From the NCBI RefSeq assembly GCF_012184385.1, contig NZ_VSRL01000004.1, positions 40,736 to 104,735 of the forward strand: a stretch of DNA of 64,000 nt, written 5' to 3'. Positions within the stretch are counted from its first letter, which is position 1; each line of letters opens with the position of its first letter. The position numbers and the translations under genes are program-made. Below, piece by piece: positions 1 to 9,217 of this stretch. The DNA comes from Lentzea indica. GTDB lineage: Bacteria; Actinomycetota; Actinomycetes; Mycobacteriales; Pseudonocardiaceae. The notes under the pieces were generated by a model. That model did not search any database. It saw only the letters and a program-made list of their open reading frames with translations, and had not been told where the DNA came from.

Positions 1-485
1 TCGGCGACGATCACCGGTGCGAGTCCCATCGACAGCTCGTCGATCACCAGCACGGCCGGGTCGGTGATCAACGCGCGGGAGAACGCGAGCATCTGCTGTT
101 CACCGCCGGACATCGAGCCCGCGAGCTGCCGATGTCTCGCCTTCAGCTTCGGGAACCGCTCGTAGACCACAGCGGGGTCGCCGCGCATGAGCCGCAGGTT
201 CTCCGCCACGGTGAGGTTCGGGAAGATCGCGCGGCCTTCCGGGATCGTGCACAGGCCGGCGCGAGCCAGCTCGTCGGGCGCGGCGTCGTTGACGTGCACT
301 CCACCGAGATGCACGTGCCCGCCGGAAGCCCGCAACTGTCCACTGAGGACTTTGACCAGCGTCGACTTGCCTGCGCCGTTCGGGCCCAGCAACGCGGTCA
401 CGGTGCCGCGCGGCACGTTCAGCGAGACGCCGCGCAGCACCTCGATCCGGCCGTACCCGGCGTGGACGTCAGTAAGGTCGATCAT
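1..485 (-). CDS. livF: LivF-type ABC transporter ATP-binding protein (partial, C-terminus outside window)
   Basis: This is the second ATPase of a branched-chain amino acid (HAAT family) uptake system; it would power import at the inner face of the membrane. The reading from the ATG at 483-485 gives a Walker A GPNGAGKST near residue 34, the signature MSGGEQQML and a Walker B LVIDE, the order expected for LivF. The protein runs off the left edge, so roughly the last third is missing. Its ATG overlaps the livG stop by 4 bases (ATGA), which implies translational coupling within a livKHMGF operon. The substrate cannot be read from the sequence; HAAT systems also carry amides, urea and acyl compounds. 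Confidence 0.93.
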   Translation of the reverse strand, partial: MIDLTDVHAGYGRIEVLRGVSLNVPRGTVTALLGPNGAGKSTLVKVLSGQLRASGGHVHLGGVHVNDAAPDELARAGLCTIPEGRAIFPNLTVAENLRLMRGDPAVVYERFPKLKARHRQLAGSMSGGEQQMLAFSRALITDPAVLVIDELSMGLAPVIVA

Positions 486-1174
486 CCGAGATACGCCTCC
501 CGGACTCCCTCGTGGGCGCGAACGACATCCGGTGTTCCGGACACCAGCAGCCGCCCCAGGTTCAGCACGTGCACGTTGTCGCAGTAGCCCATCACGAGGT
601 CCATGTCGTGCTCGACCAGCACGACCGAGCGGCCCTCCGCGCTCAGCTCGCGCAGCAACACGCCGAACGCGTCGGTCTCGGCACGGTCCAGCCCGGACGA
701 CGGCTCGTCGAGCAGCAGCAGACACGGATCGGTGGCCAGCGCGCGGGCCAGTTCCAGCAGCCGCGCGGCGCCGGTCGGCACGGTGTCGGCCTGGTTCGAG
801 GCGAATTCCGCGATCCCGACCCGTTCCAGCAGCCCCGTGGCGAGCCGGGCCGGCCGGTGCCGGCTTTCCAGCGCCACCACGACGTTCTCCCACACCGTCA
901 GCGACCCGAACACCTCGAGCCGCTGGAACGTCCGCGCCACCCCCATCCTGGACCGCTGGTGCGGCCCCTTCGTGGTGATGTCCGCGTCGTCCAGCAGCAC
1001 CCGCCCGGCGGAAGGCCTGCGCAGCCCGCTGATCACGTCGAACAACGTCGTCTTGCCCGCGCCGTTGGGCCCGATCAGCCCGGTGACGCCGGGGTCGACC
1101 ACCAGCGACACGTCGTTGACCGCGGTCACCTCGCCGAAGCGGACCGTCACACCCTCCACCCGCAACGTGCTCAT
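482..1174 (-). CDS. livG: LivG-type ABC transporter ATP-binding protein
   Basis: First ATPase subunit of the HAAT uptake system, 230 residues. Walker A GPNGAGKTT lies near residue 35, Walker B LLLLDEPSSGLD near residue 160, and the H-loop sits in VEHDMDLVM. The signature region reads PTGAARLLELARAL, the looser LivG form. I start at the ATG at 1172-1174 (MSTLRVEGV), which overlaps the upstream permease stop as ATGA. An in-frame start six codons further upstream is possible but would enlarge the overlap. It is coupled on both sides to other liv genes. Confidence 0.93.
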   Translation of the reverse strand: MSTLRVEGVTVRFGEVTAVNDVSLVVDPGVTGLIGPNGAGKTTLFDVISGLRRPSAGRVLLDDADITTKGPHQRSRMGVARTFQRLEVFGSLTVWENVVVALESRHRPARLATGLLERVGIAEFASNQADTVPTGAARLLELARALATDPCLLLLDEPSSGLDRAETDAFGVLLRELSAEGRSVVLVEHDMDLVMGYCDNVHVLNLGRLLVSGTPDVVRAHEGVREAYLG

Positions 1175-2988
1175 GCGCGCCGCCAGGACCATGCCCGGAA
1201 GAACCAGCTGACCAGGCCGTTGGGATCACGGGCGAGCCCGGCCGCCGCGACACCGAGCAGCACGACCGCCGCGCCGGCGAACGCAGGGAACCCGCTCTGC
1301 AGCACAGGAAGCAGCATCAGCAGCAGTCCGCCGAGCGCCGCGCCGGACACCGACGTCACACCGGCGATCACCGCGAAGAGCAGCAGCGGGAGGTTGTTGA
1401 ACAGCTGGAAGTCGCTCGCCGCGACGGTTTTCGCGCAGCTGGGCGAAGAGCCCGCCTGCGAGCCCCGCGATCGCCGCCGACAGCGCGAACACGCCCACCC
1501 GGATCCAGCGCACGTTCATGCCCAGCGTCGCGCACGCCGCCGAGCTGTCCTTGACCGCGATCATCTTGCGCCCGAGCCGTCCGCGCCGCACCGCCAGCAC
1601 ACCCACCCCGACGAGCGCGAACACCCCGGCGGCCAGCAGCAGCTGCGCGGTCGCGGACTCGACCAGCTTGGGCACCTGCAGGCTGCCCGCACCCCGAACG
1701 CGATCGGAGACTGCAGCACGAGCTTGTCCATCAGCTGCGCGAACCCCAGCGTCGCCAGCGCCAGGTAAAGCCCGCTCACCCGCAGCACCGTCAATGCGAT
1801 CAGCGCGCCGATCGCTGCCGCGACCAATGCGCCGAGCAGCAACGCGAAAGGCGACGAACTGCCGAGCCTCGCCACCGTCACCGCGCCCACACCGACGAAC
1901 GTGAACTGCCCCAGCGACACCACCCCGCCGTACCCGGTGAGCAGCACCATCGACAGCAGCACGATCCCGAACACCAGTCCCAGCGCGAGCTGCCCGGCCA
2001 CCACAGAGCCCACCAGCAGCGCCAGCACGACCACCACGCCCAGGAACAGCGCGGCGCCGACGCCGGTCGCGCGAGCCGTCGGCACCGCCACTCCGCGCGA
2101 GCCCCGCACGCCACCGATCCGCAACGGCGACTGCGGCATCGCGAGCAGCACGACGAACAGCAGCAGCGCAGGAATCGCCGCGCGGAACGAGATCCAGAAC
2201 TGCGACGACGGCAGGTACGCGACCGCGTAGGACTGCACCAGCCCGAGCCCGAGCGCGCCCACGAACGTCCACGGCAGACTGCGCAGCCGCCCGACCAGCG
2301 CCGCGGTGTAGGCGGTGATCACGAGCAAAGTCATCGTCACGTAGTCGAGCTGCACCACCGGCGTGAGCAGGATGCCGCCCAGCGCCGCCAAAGCAGACCC
2401 GATCGCCCAGCTCAGAGCGGAAAGCCGATCGGGGCGGGTGCCGTACAAAGCGGCGAGCTCCGGCGCGTCCACGCACGCCCGCATCGCGAGCCCGGTCCGC
2501 GTCCGGTTCAGCAGCAGGTACAGCCCGCCCGCGACCAGCACCGCGCAGACCAGCGTCACCAGGTCGTGCCCGCTCACGAACGACTGCCCGATGTGGACTC
2601 CGAGCTGGTCGAGGAACGGCCGCACCGGACGGGCCTGCGGTGGCCAGATCGCCTGGGCCGCGCCGATGAGCCCGACCAGCACGCCGACGCCCGCGACGAG
2701 CGTGATGCCGACCGGCGCGCCGGCGAGCCTGCGCATCACGAACCGTTCGATCAGCAACCCGAACAGCGGCGCGCAGCCGCCGACCACGATCAGCAGCGCG
2801 AGCCACTGCGGCAGGCCGCGGTTCTCGGCGAGCTCCCAGTAGAGGAACGCCATGACCATGCCGATCGCGCCGTGCCCGACGTTGAACACCTTGGAGGTGC
2901 TGTAGGTCAGCACCAGGCCACTGGCGACGACCGCGTAGGCACCGCCCGTGACCAGCCCGAAGATCGTGTAGGCGAGCAGAGCGGTCAT
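1171..2988 (-). CDS. livHM: Fused LivH-LivM permease, interrupted by two compensating frameshifts
   Basis: A single gene encodes both membrane permeases of the HAAT transporter, LivH fused to LivM, about 605 residues with many transmembrane helices. The LivH half starts MTALLAYTIFGLV and has the conserved NVGHGAIGM motif. The LivM half contains VSLGQFTFVGVGA and the cytoplasmic loop RMIAVKDSSAA-like segment. The frame breaks twice: one base appears missing in the CCCC run at 1692-1695, and one extra base appears in the TTTT run at 1428-1431. The two cancel, so total length remains a multiple of three and both ends overlap their neighbours as ATGA. This pattern fits consensus errors in an intact gene better than a pseudogene. 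Confidence 0.85.
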
Positions 2989-4382
2989 CCGCCCACCCCT
3001 GTGTCGATCAACGTTCCGCACGAGTACCCGGACGCGGGAGCCAACCTGCCCCACGTACTGCCCTTCAACCGCACCAGCGTCATGCAGGCCGACGTTCGCT
3101 TCCCGCCGACGTCCTGCGGCGCGACCATCCCCTCGGCCGTGAAGTCGTGCACCCCTCGAACGGCGTCGAGCATCGCCTTGCGGGTGAGCTGCGGCCCGAC
3201 CTTCGCGGCGGTCGTGACGAACAACCGGGCCGCCGCCCACGCGAACATGCCGAAGTACGAGGGCGCCGCGCCGGGCGCCACCCGCCCGAGCCACTGCTTG
3301 TACAGCGCGACCTGAGCGTTGTTCTCCTCGAACAGCGCGCCGTTCGTGTAGACGACGGTGCCGTCGACGGCCGCTCCGCCCTGCCGGATGTACTGCGGGT
3401 CGTACGCGGTCGGGTCCGTGATGAAGGCTTCCGGCGTGTACCCCTGCTGCCTCATCGCCTGTTGCAACCGGACCGCGTACTGCGCCGACCCGATCCAGTA
3501 GACGATCTTGGCGCCGGTCTCCTTGAGCTTCGCCACGTACGGCGCGTAGTTGACGTCCGTGATGTCGATGGCCTGCGAGTAGACGAACTTGATCCCTCGT
3601 GCCTCTGCCGCCTTCTGCATGCTGCGGGCGTTCTGCGCGCTCGCGTCGGCGTTGAGGTAGAGGTACGCCGCGTGGTTGATGGCGCCGGGAAAGCTCGACT
3701 TGACCAGGTCGGGACCGGCGGACGACACGAGGTTCACGACGTTGGACGCGGCACCGAAGCTGACCGGCGTGCGCTGTCGTTGTGCGGTGACGGTCGAGGC
3801 CCGCAGATCCGGGATGCCGCACGCGGTCGCCGCCGGTCCACCGCCCTGGTCGAACGCCGACATCGACCCGACCATGGCGAACGCCTGCTCACAGGCCTGC
3901 GAGGTGGCCTGCTGGTCGCCGCCGCTGTCGGTGCGCGAGTCGAACGACACGAGCTTGAGCTTGCGGCCGCAGACCGAGCCCTGGGTGGCGTTGAAGTACT
4001 CGACGAACGCCTTGGTCGCCTGCTGCGCCGACTGGAACAGGCCGGGCACCGGGCCGCTGATGTCGGAGATGTTGGCGATCGTGATCTCGCCGGAGGTGAC
4101 GCCCTTGTCGGTGGCGCCACCGGTGCCCTGGCAGGCTCCCGCGATGCTTCCGGGAGGGTTCGGCTGCTTGTTGGGCTGCTGCGGGTTGTTCGCGCCGGGC
4201 TGACCGGCGGTGCCGTCGGTGCCGGGCACCGCGCCGTCCTCGCCCTGCGCCGTGCCCTCCTGGGTTCCCCCTCCGCCCTGAGGCACGACGAGTGCTGCGC
4301 GTTGCTCGTCGGTGAGCCTGCTTCCGCAGCCCGCGATCAACGCGCAGACCACCAAAGCGATCAGCGCAGCCCTGCGATGCAT
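2985..4382 (-). CDS. livK: ABC transporter substrate-binding lipoprotein (LivK type)
   Basis: This is the extracytoplasmic solute receptor of the HAAT system, 465 residues, a type 1 periplasmic-binding-fold lipoprotein. It has a signal peptide with lipobox LIAGC (Cys19), then a Gly/Pro/Asn/Gln-rich linker to about residue 85, then the binding domain beginning GVTSGEITIANISDISGPVPG. The stop overlaps the livHM start (ATGA). The start is the ATG at 4380-4382. It is first in the operon, and the region upstream carries two KstR-like palindromes. The ligand is not predictable from sequence alone. Confidence 0.92.
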   Translation of the reverse strand: MHRRAALIALVVCALIAGCGSRLTDEQRAALVVPQGGGGTQEGTAQGEDGAVPGTDGTAGQPGANNPQQPNKQPNPPGSIAGACQGTGGATDKGVTSGEITIANISDISGPVPGLFQSAQQATKAFVEYFNATQGSVCGRKLKLVSFDSRTDSGGDQQATSQACEQAFAMVGSMSAFDQGGGPAATACGIPDLRASTVTAQRQRTPVSFGAASNVVNLVSSAGPDLVKSSFPGAINHAAYLYLNADASAQNARSMQKAAEARGIKFVYSQAIDITDVNYAPYVAKLKETGAKIVYWIGSAQYAVRLQQAMRQQGYTPEAFITDPTAYDPQYIRQGGAAVDGTVVYTNGALFEENNAQVALYKQWLGRVAPGAAPSYFGMFAWAAARLFVTTAAKVGPQLTRKAMLDAVRGVHDFTAEGMVAPQDVGGKRTSACMTLVRLKGSTWGRLAPASGYSCGTLIDTGVGG

Positions 4383-4462
4383 GCGGAGGAACGCTAGGGC
4401 ACTGCATCAATCCAGTCCGGGGCGCCCATCAGCGGTTTCACCCATCTGGCCGACACGATTTC

Positions 4463-4476
4463 TAGAACACGTTCTA
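4463..4476. promoter_or_regulatory. KstR-like operator, TAGAACACGTTCTA
   Basis: The 14-mer fits the published KstR consensus TnnAACnnGTTnnA at every fixed position. KstR is the TetR-family repressor of sterol catabolism in mycobacteria and rhodococci. The site lies 80 bases upstream of the livK start. Related TetR repressors of acyl-CoA metabolism bind similar palindromes, so the exact regulator is uncertain. Confidence 0.55.
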
Positions 4477-4542
4477 TGTGCAAACAATCGCGCGAAAAGC
4501 CGTCACCAAATCAAGGTTACGTCGTTTGACTGGGGCGCTCCG

Positions 4543-4556
4543 AGGAACACGTTCTA
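4543..4556. promoter_or_regulatory. Second KstR-like operator, AGGAACACGTTCTA
   Basis: This matches the same consensus as the site at 4463 except for the first base, and shares its core AACACGTTCTA. It is 80 bases from the first site and sits just beyond the stop codon of the SGNH hydrolase gene. Duplication suggests cooperative or two-promoter control of the transporter operon, which is inference. Confidence 0.4.
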
Positions 4557-4557
4557 C

Positions 4558-5316
4558 TCACGACGGCGGCAGCAGCTCCGGCCGGCGCGGCCGGATCACG
4601 TCCCCGGACGACTCACCGCGCAGCCGCCGCATCACCCACGGAACGACGTGCTCGCGCGCCCACTTCAGGTCCTCCGCACGCCTGGCCCTCCTGTCGACCA
4701 TAGGAGCGACGCCGAGCGCGTTGCGCTGCAACGAGTGCGGGACACCCAGACCGTCGAGAACCGAGATCGCGACCTCGGCGTGCCCGAGCGAGTTGAGGTG
4801 CAGCCGGTCGGGAGACCACATGCGGCGGTCGCGCAGCTGCCGCATCGCCCACATGTCGACGAGCACGCACGAGTGCTCAGCGGCGATCGCGCGCACGTGC
4901 TCGTTGTAGATGGCCACGCGACCACGCATCTTGCGGAACACCGGGTCGTCCACGCCGTCGACACCGGTGAAGAGGATGACCTGGGCTCCAGCTTTGACCG
5001 CGCGCGCGACGGCCGCGCGATACCGGCGCATCAACGCGTCGATGTCCACCTTCGGCCGCATGAGGTCGTTCCCGCCCGCGTAGAGCGAGACGAGGTCCGG
5101 CTTCATCGCGAGGGCGCGCTCGAGCTGTTCGTTGAGCACCTGCGGCAGCAACCGGCCGCGCACGGCCAGGTTCGCGTAGGTGAACTCCGGGTCGGCGGCA
5201 CCCAGCACATCGGCGACGCGGTCCGCCCACCCGCGCACACCGTTCGGACGACTGGCGTCGTCGTCGCCCACTCCCTCGGTGAACGAGTCCCCCAACGCCA
5301 CAAAACGCTTGCTCAT
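4558..5316 (-). CDS. SGNH/GDSL-family hydrolase
   Basis: A 252-residue serine esterase or lipase of the SGNH superfamily, probably cytoplasmic because no signal peptide is seen. The GDSF block places the nucleophile at Ser11, the Asn block is YAGGND near residue 97, and the Asp/His pair lies in SPDRLHLNSLGH near residue 186. The start is the ATG at 5314-5316, directly before KRFVALGDS as in relatives; a longer open frame upstream has no family similarity. The C-terminal ~45 residues are Arg-rich. Substrate unknown. Confidence 0.88.
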   Translation of the reverse strand: MSKRFVALGDSFTEGVGDDDASRPNGVRGWADRVADVLGAADPEFTYANLAVRGRLLPQVLNEQLERALAMKPDLVSLYAGGNDLMRPKVDIDALMRRYRAAVARAVKAGAQVILFTGVDGVDDPVFRKMRGRVAIYNEHVRAIAAEHSCVLVDMWAMRQLRDRRMWSPDRLHLNSLGHAEVAISVLDGLGVPHSLQRNALGVAPMVDRRARRAEDLKWAREHVVPWVMRRLRGESSGDVIRPRRPELLPPS

Positions 5317-5431
5317 GCTCACGACCCTAGGTCGTGCAATAAGAGCGGGGTTGCGCGGGGCTGGATAACGTTTCGATAACGCTGGGGTCTCGAACTGAGG
5401 CGCGCTCCCTTTCCTGGCCGTAGTCCCGATC

Positions 5432-6337
5432 GTGCGACTCCCCATGGACTTGGCGATGCCGACGCGACTGATGGTCGCGTTGGCGGGCTGTGCGCTGGCC
5501 TTGCTGCTCAACACCGGGAGCGCGATCGGCCAGCCTTCGAACCCTTCAACCCCTGTCTCCACCCCGCCGCCCGGCAGTGGCGGGACGGGCGACGAGGTCG
5601 TTCAAACGCAGTGGGGCCCACTGGGACCTGCTGACCGGGACTTCATGAACCGGGTCAAGCAGGCCGGGTTGTGGGAGAAACCCGCGGGAGAGAAGGGCAA
5701 GGCCAAGCGGGCGGACCAGCCCAAGATCCAAGAGGCCTGCAAGCACCTCATCGAAGGGCACACGCTTCTGGACAACGTGGTGAACCGGGCGGGCGTTCTG
5801 CTCGGCCACACGTTGCCCACGGAGGCCTCCGAGGAGCAGAAGGGCTGGCTCGCCGAGATGGACGCGGCGAACGGCGACGAGTTCGACGCCATCTTCGCCA
5901 ACCGGCTCCGCGCGGCGCACGGGAAGGTGTACGCGTATTCCGCGCAGATCCGGGCGGGCACCAAGAACGAGCTCATCCGCATCCTCTCCACGCAGGCGAT
6001 GATCACCGTCTTCGACCACATGAAGGTGCTCGAGGAGACCGGTCGCGTCGACTTCGCCGGACTGGAGTCCCCCCAGCCGCTCGCACCCCCCACGGCGGCT
6101 TCCGGGGAACCGGAACCGACCGGGGACAACGCGAACGCTTCGGCCAACCCGACCGAGGGCGTGATCCCGACCGTGCCGGAGGGCACCAAGTTCACCCGCA
6201 CCGCCGAGCAAGGCGTGTTCGGTGACAACAACGGTGTCTTCTTCGGCGCCATAGCGGTGCTCGCACTCGCACTGGTCGGAATGCGAATGATATCCCGGTC
6301 CAAGAAGAACACGAGACGTAAATCTCGGTCTTACTAA
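5432..6337 (+). CDS. Secreted, membrane-anchored DUF4142 protein
   Basis: 301 residues with an N-terminal signal segment (about residues 12-32), a DUF4142 helical domain (about 65-205, starting LGPADRDFMNRVKQAGLWE), a Pro/Thr/Asn-rich linker and a C-terminal hydrophobic helix (about 268-288) followed by a basic tail. This layout suggests a ferritin-like helical domain held outside the membrane by a C-terminal anchor. DUF4142 has no settled function. The start is GTG at 5432; ATG at 5444 or 5456 is also possible. It precedes the DUF1996 gene by 84 bases on the same strand. Confidence 0.8.
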   Translation: MRLPMDLAMPTRLMVALAGCALALLLNTGSAIGQPSNPSTPVSTPPPGSGGTGDEVVQTQWGPLGPADRDFMNRVKQAGLWEKPAGEKGKAKRADQPKIQEACKHLIEGHTLLDNVVNRAGVLLGHTLPTEASEEQKGWLAEMDAANGDEFDAIFANRLRAAHGKVYAYSAQIRAGTKNELIRILSTQAMITVFDHMKVLEETGRVDFAGLESPQPLAPPTAASGEPEPTGDNANASANPTEGVIPTVPEGTKFTRTAEQGVFGDNNGVFFGAIAVLALALVGMRMISRSKKNTRRKSRSY

Positions 6338-6421
6338 CCGCACACCGCAGTTCAACCCGAACACACGGCTAACCGCCGTCAGCTTCACCATGCCGTTTTA
6401 TCGGACTACACGAGGTGGCAA

Positions 6422-7882
6422 ATGGCTTTTCACCGTAGGAAATCCACGATCTGGCTGACCGCCGCCGCCGCGGCGATGGCGCTGGTCGCTGGCGGTGCCG
6501 CGGTGGTGGCCATCAGTTCTTCTGATGGCGCCGCGCTCGCCGACGGGGCGGACAAATCGCAGTTCGTCGACATCACCAAGGTGAAGCCGAACGTCAAGAA
6601 ACCAAAAGCGGAGAACGACGCCACCACGGGTACGTTCACCGTCGACTGCGGCCGGAACGAGAACGGGCACTTCAACCCGGACAACTTCATCGCGCAGCCC
6701 GGTGTCCGCAACGGTGCCGAGCACCTGCACGACTACGTCGGCAACCTGTCCACGGACGCGGACTCGAACAACAAGTCGCTCCAGGCAGCCGGCACCACCT
6801 GCAAGAACGGTGACAAGTCGGCCTACTTCTGGCCCGTCGTGCGCATCAACGACGGTGCGGACGAGGGCGGAGAGGCCGGAGAGCAGGCGCCGCCGAAGAA
6901 GGACGACAAGGCGCAGCAGGACAAGGACAAGGCCGACAAGGCCGCGGCCCGCCTCGACTGCCCCGACGTCGCTTCCGCGCTGCCGGAGGACGTGCCGGAC
7001 AAGGCCCAGGCTGAGATCGGCCGCGAGCTCGAGAACATCGAGAAGGTCACGGCCGAGGCCGAGAAGAAGCTCGAGCAGACCAAGGCCCAGGACGTCAACA
7101 ACGCTGTCGTCGGCCCGGTGAAGGACAAGCGCGCCGCGATCCTGGACCGCATGATGCTGGCCATCAGCCGCCAGAACAAGCAGGCTCCCGACCTGAACCC
7201 GCTCGCGGCGTGCAAGGTCAAGGACCAGAACAACGCCGGCGTCGACAACGGCGACGAGAACAGCGACAACGCCCAGGCCGAGGGCCTCGAGGACAAGAAG
7301 AACCAGAACAACCCCGAGGAGAACGCGAACAACGAGCTCGAGGGCAACGAGGGCGAGATCCAGCGTCCGGAGGTCGTCGACCTCCAGTTCCGCGGCTCGC
7401 CCACCGGCAAGGTCGTCGCGATGCCGAAGTTCCTCCGCGTCCTGTACGGCGACGCCAAGGTCACGGCCAACGGCAACAAGAACGCCAAGGACTCGTGGAC
7501 CTGCACGGGCTTCGAGGACAAGGTGCTGATCAACAAGTACCCGATCTGCCCGCAGGGCTCGAAGGTCAAGCGCATCCACGACTTCCCGAGCTGCTGGGAC
7601 GGCAAGAACATCGACTCCGCGAACCACCGCGACCACATCGTGTTCCCGGACCAGAACGGCAAGTGCAAGCAGGGCTTCAAGGCCGTTCCGCAGCTGCGGA
7701 TCTCCCTGACCTACAACATCCCCAGGAACATCCAGCAAGAGGGCAAGTACGCGGTCGACTCGTTCCCGGAGGAGGAGCACAACCCGTTCTCCGACCACGA
7801 CGACTTCGCGAACGTGATGTCGCAGCAGATCATGAACCGCCTGGTCAACTGCGTGAACACCGGCAAGAAGTGCCGCGAGTGA
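6422..7882 (+). CDS. Secreted DUF1996 protein with a large charged insertion
   Basis: 486 residues with a basic signal peptide (cleavage near residue 40). The DUF1996 domain is recognised by HLHDYVGN (about 101), SAYFWPVV (about 133), DFPSCWDG (about 387) and the C-terminal SLTYNI region with paired cysteines. Between about residues 144 and 318 there is a Lys/Glu/Gln/Asn-rich insert with predicted coiled-coil character that splits the domain after the SAYFWP motif. DUF1996 proteins are secreted in fungi and actinomycetes and have no assigned reaction. A strong terminator follows at once. The preceding DUF4142 gene may be co-transcribed. Confidence 0.82.
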   Translation: MAFHRRKSTIWLTAAAAAMALVAGGAAVVAISSSDGAALADGADKSQFVDITKVKPNVKKPKAENDATTGTFTVDCGRNENGHFNPDNFIAQPGVRNGAEHLHDYVGNLSTDADSNNKSLQAAGTTCKNGDKSAYFWPVVRINDGADEGGEAGEQAPPKKDDKAQQDKDKADKAAARLDCPDVASALPEDVPDKAQAEIGRELENIEKVTAEAEKKLEQTKAQDVNNAVVGPVKDKRAAILDRMMLAISRQNKQAPDLNPLAACKVKDQNNAGVDNGDENSDNAQAEGLEDKKNQNNPEENANNELEGNEGEIQRPEVVDLQFRGSPTGKVVAMPKFLRVLYGDAKVTANGNKNAKDSWTCTGFEDKVLINKYPICPQGSKVKRIHDFPSCWDGKNIDSANHRDHIVFPDQNGKCKQGFKAVPQLRISLTYNIPRNIQQEGKYAVDSFPEEEHNPFSDHDDFANVMSQQIMNRLVNCVNTGKKCRE

Positions 7883-7901
7883 CGCTCTGACGGCTCAACC
7901 G

Positions 7902-7938
7902 AAGTCCCCCGGTGCACCTCCCTCGCACCGGGGGACTT
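7902..7938 (+). terminator. Rho-independent terminator after the DUF1996 gene
   Basis: Perfect 14-bp stem (AAGTCCCCCGGTGC pairing with its complement) around a 9-base loop, ending in CTTTCGTT. It lies 20 bases beyond the stop at 7882. Confidence 0.88.
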
Positions 7939-8026
7939 TCGTTGTGCCACCGAGGGGTTGTTCACCTGCGTGAACCTTGTGCCGGAAACATTGACCGCAA
8001 AGGTATAGACCACTAACACTGGCCGC

Positions 8027-9198
8027 ATGGTCACCCGTTCCTGCGCGGTGCTGATCGCACTGCTGGCAACGCTGCTAGTACCGGTCACCGGTCCCGCCTC
8101 CCAGGCGCGCCGGCGACGTTCGTCCACCCGGGAGTCCTGGTCTCCCGTCCACAGCTGGACTTCATGCGAACCAAGGTGAACGCGGGCGCGCAGCCGTGGA
8201 AAGCCGCCTACGACCGCATGATGGCGACGCCGTACGCCTCCCTGTCCCGCCTCCCGAAGCCCAGAGCCGTCGTCGAGTGTGGCCCCTACTCCAACCCCAA
8301 CCTCGGCTGCACCGACGAACGTCAAGACGCGCTCGCCGCCTACACGCTCTCGCTCGCCTGGTACGTGACCCGCGACGCCAGGTACGCGCAGAAGGCCATC
8401 GAGATCATGGACGCGTGGTCGGCCACCATCCGTGACCACACCAACTCGAACGCTCCACTGCAAGCCGCGTGGTCGGCGTCGAGCTGGCCCAGGGCGGCCG
8501 AGATCATCAAGCACGTCCACGGGAACTGGCCGAACAGCGGGCGGTTCGGCACCATGCTCCGCAACGTCTACCTGCCCGAGGTCCAGAACGGCCGCGCCAG
8601 CACCAACGGCAACTGGGAACTCAGCATGATGGAGGCGTCTCTGGGCATCGCCGTCTTCCTCGAGGACCGCGCGGCGTACGACAAGGCCGTCGGCATCTTC
8701 CGCACCCGCATCCAGGCCTACATCTACCTGACCACCGACGGGGCATTGCCGAAGACTCCGCCCGGCAGCGGCATCGACACGCGTGCGGAGATCATTTCCT
8801 ACTGGCACGGCCAGTCGACCTTCGTGAACGGCCTCTCCCAGGAGACCTGCCGCGACTTCGCGCACACCGGCTACGGACTCGCGGCCGCCTCGCACTTCGC
8901 CGAGACCGCACGGCACCAGGGCCAGGACATCTGGGGCGAGATCCGGGAGCGGATGCGCCACGCGTGGGGCCTGCACACCAGGTACCAGAACGGCGAACCG
9001 GTGCCGTCCTGGCTGTGCGGCGGTTCGTACAGCCGCGAGCTCGGGCCGACGCCGGAGGTGTCGTTCACCGCGCTGAACACCAGGCTGGGCATCGCGATGA
9101 CGAACACCCAGCTCTACACCGAGTCACACCGTCCACACGGGACCGACAACCTGTTCATCGCCTGGGAGACCCTGACTCACGCAGCGAATCCGGCCTAG
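8027..9198 (+). CDS. Secreted alginate-lyase-family protein, frameshifted near its signal peptide
   Basis: About 390 residues once corrected. The ATG at 8027 begins a clear signal peptide (MVTRSCAVLIALLATLLVP); the mature protein then continues in another frame from about 8106 as FVHPGVLVSRPQLDFMRTKV, the usual N-terminal block of the alginate lyase superfamily (PF05426). A single base appears missing near 8104 in GGCGCGCCGG. Later conserved stretches include NGNWELSMMEA and ISYWHGQSTFVNGL. These proteins are all-alpha toroids acting on uronate polysaccharides, but the exact substrate is not fixed by sequence. Confidence 0.8.
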
Positions 9199-9217
9199 AT
9201 TCGACTAGCGTGCGCTC

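Noticed and set aside
512..1768. Long plus-strand frames opposite the liv, STAND and helicase genes
   Set aside because: They show His/Arg/Pro-rich, low-order composition typical of antisense frames in high-GC DNA and no family motif.
1171..2988. Programmed frameshifting or pseudogene status for livHM
   Set aside because: There is no slippery heptamer or stimulator arrangement, and similar indels recur in many unrelated genes; consensus error is simpler.
1561..3822. A 753-codon minus-strand open frame spanning livK and livHM
   Set aside because: Only its part from 2988 down to about 1695 is the LivH-LivM coding frame. The upstream part is an Arg/Gly-rich shadow of livK in another frame, and conserved LivK features are in the overlapping frame.
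8027..8163. Starting the alginate-lyase-family gene at ATG 8164
   Set aside because: That start would omit a signal peptide and the family N-terminal block, both of which are visible upstream once one missing base is allowed.
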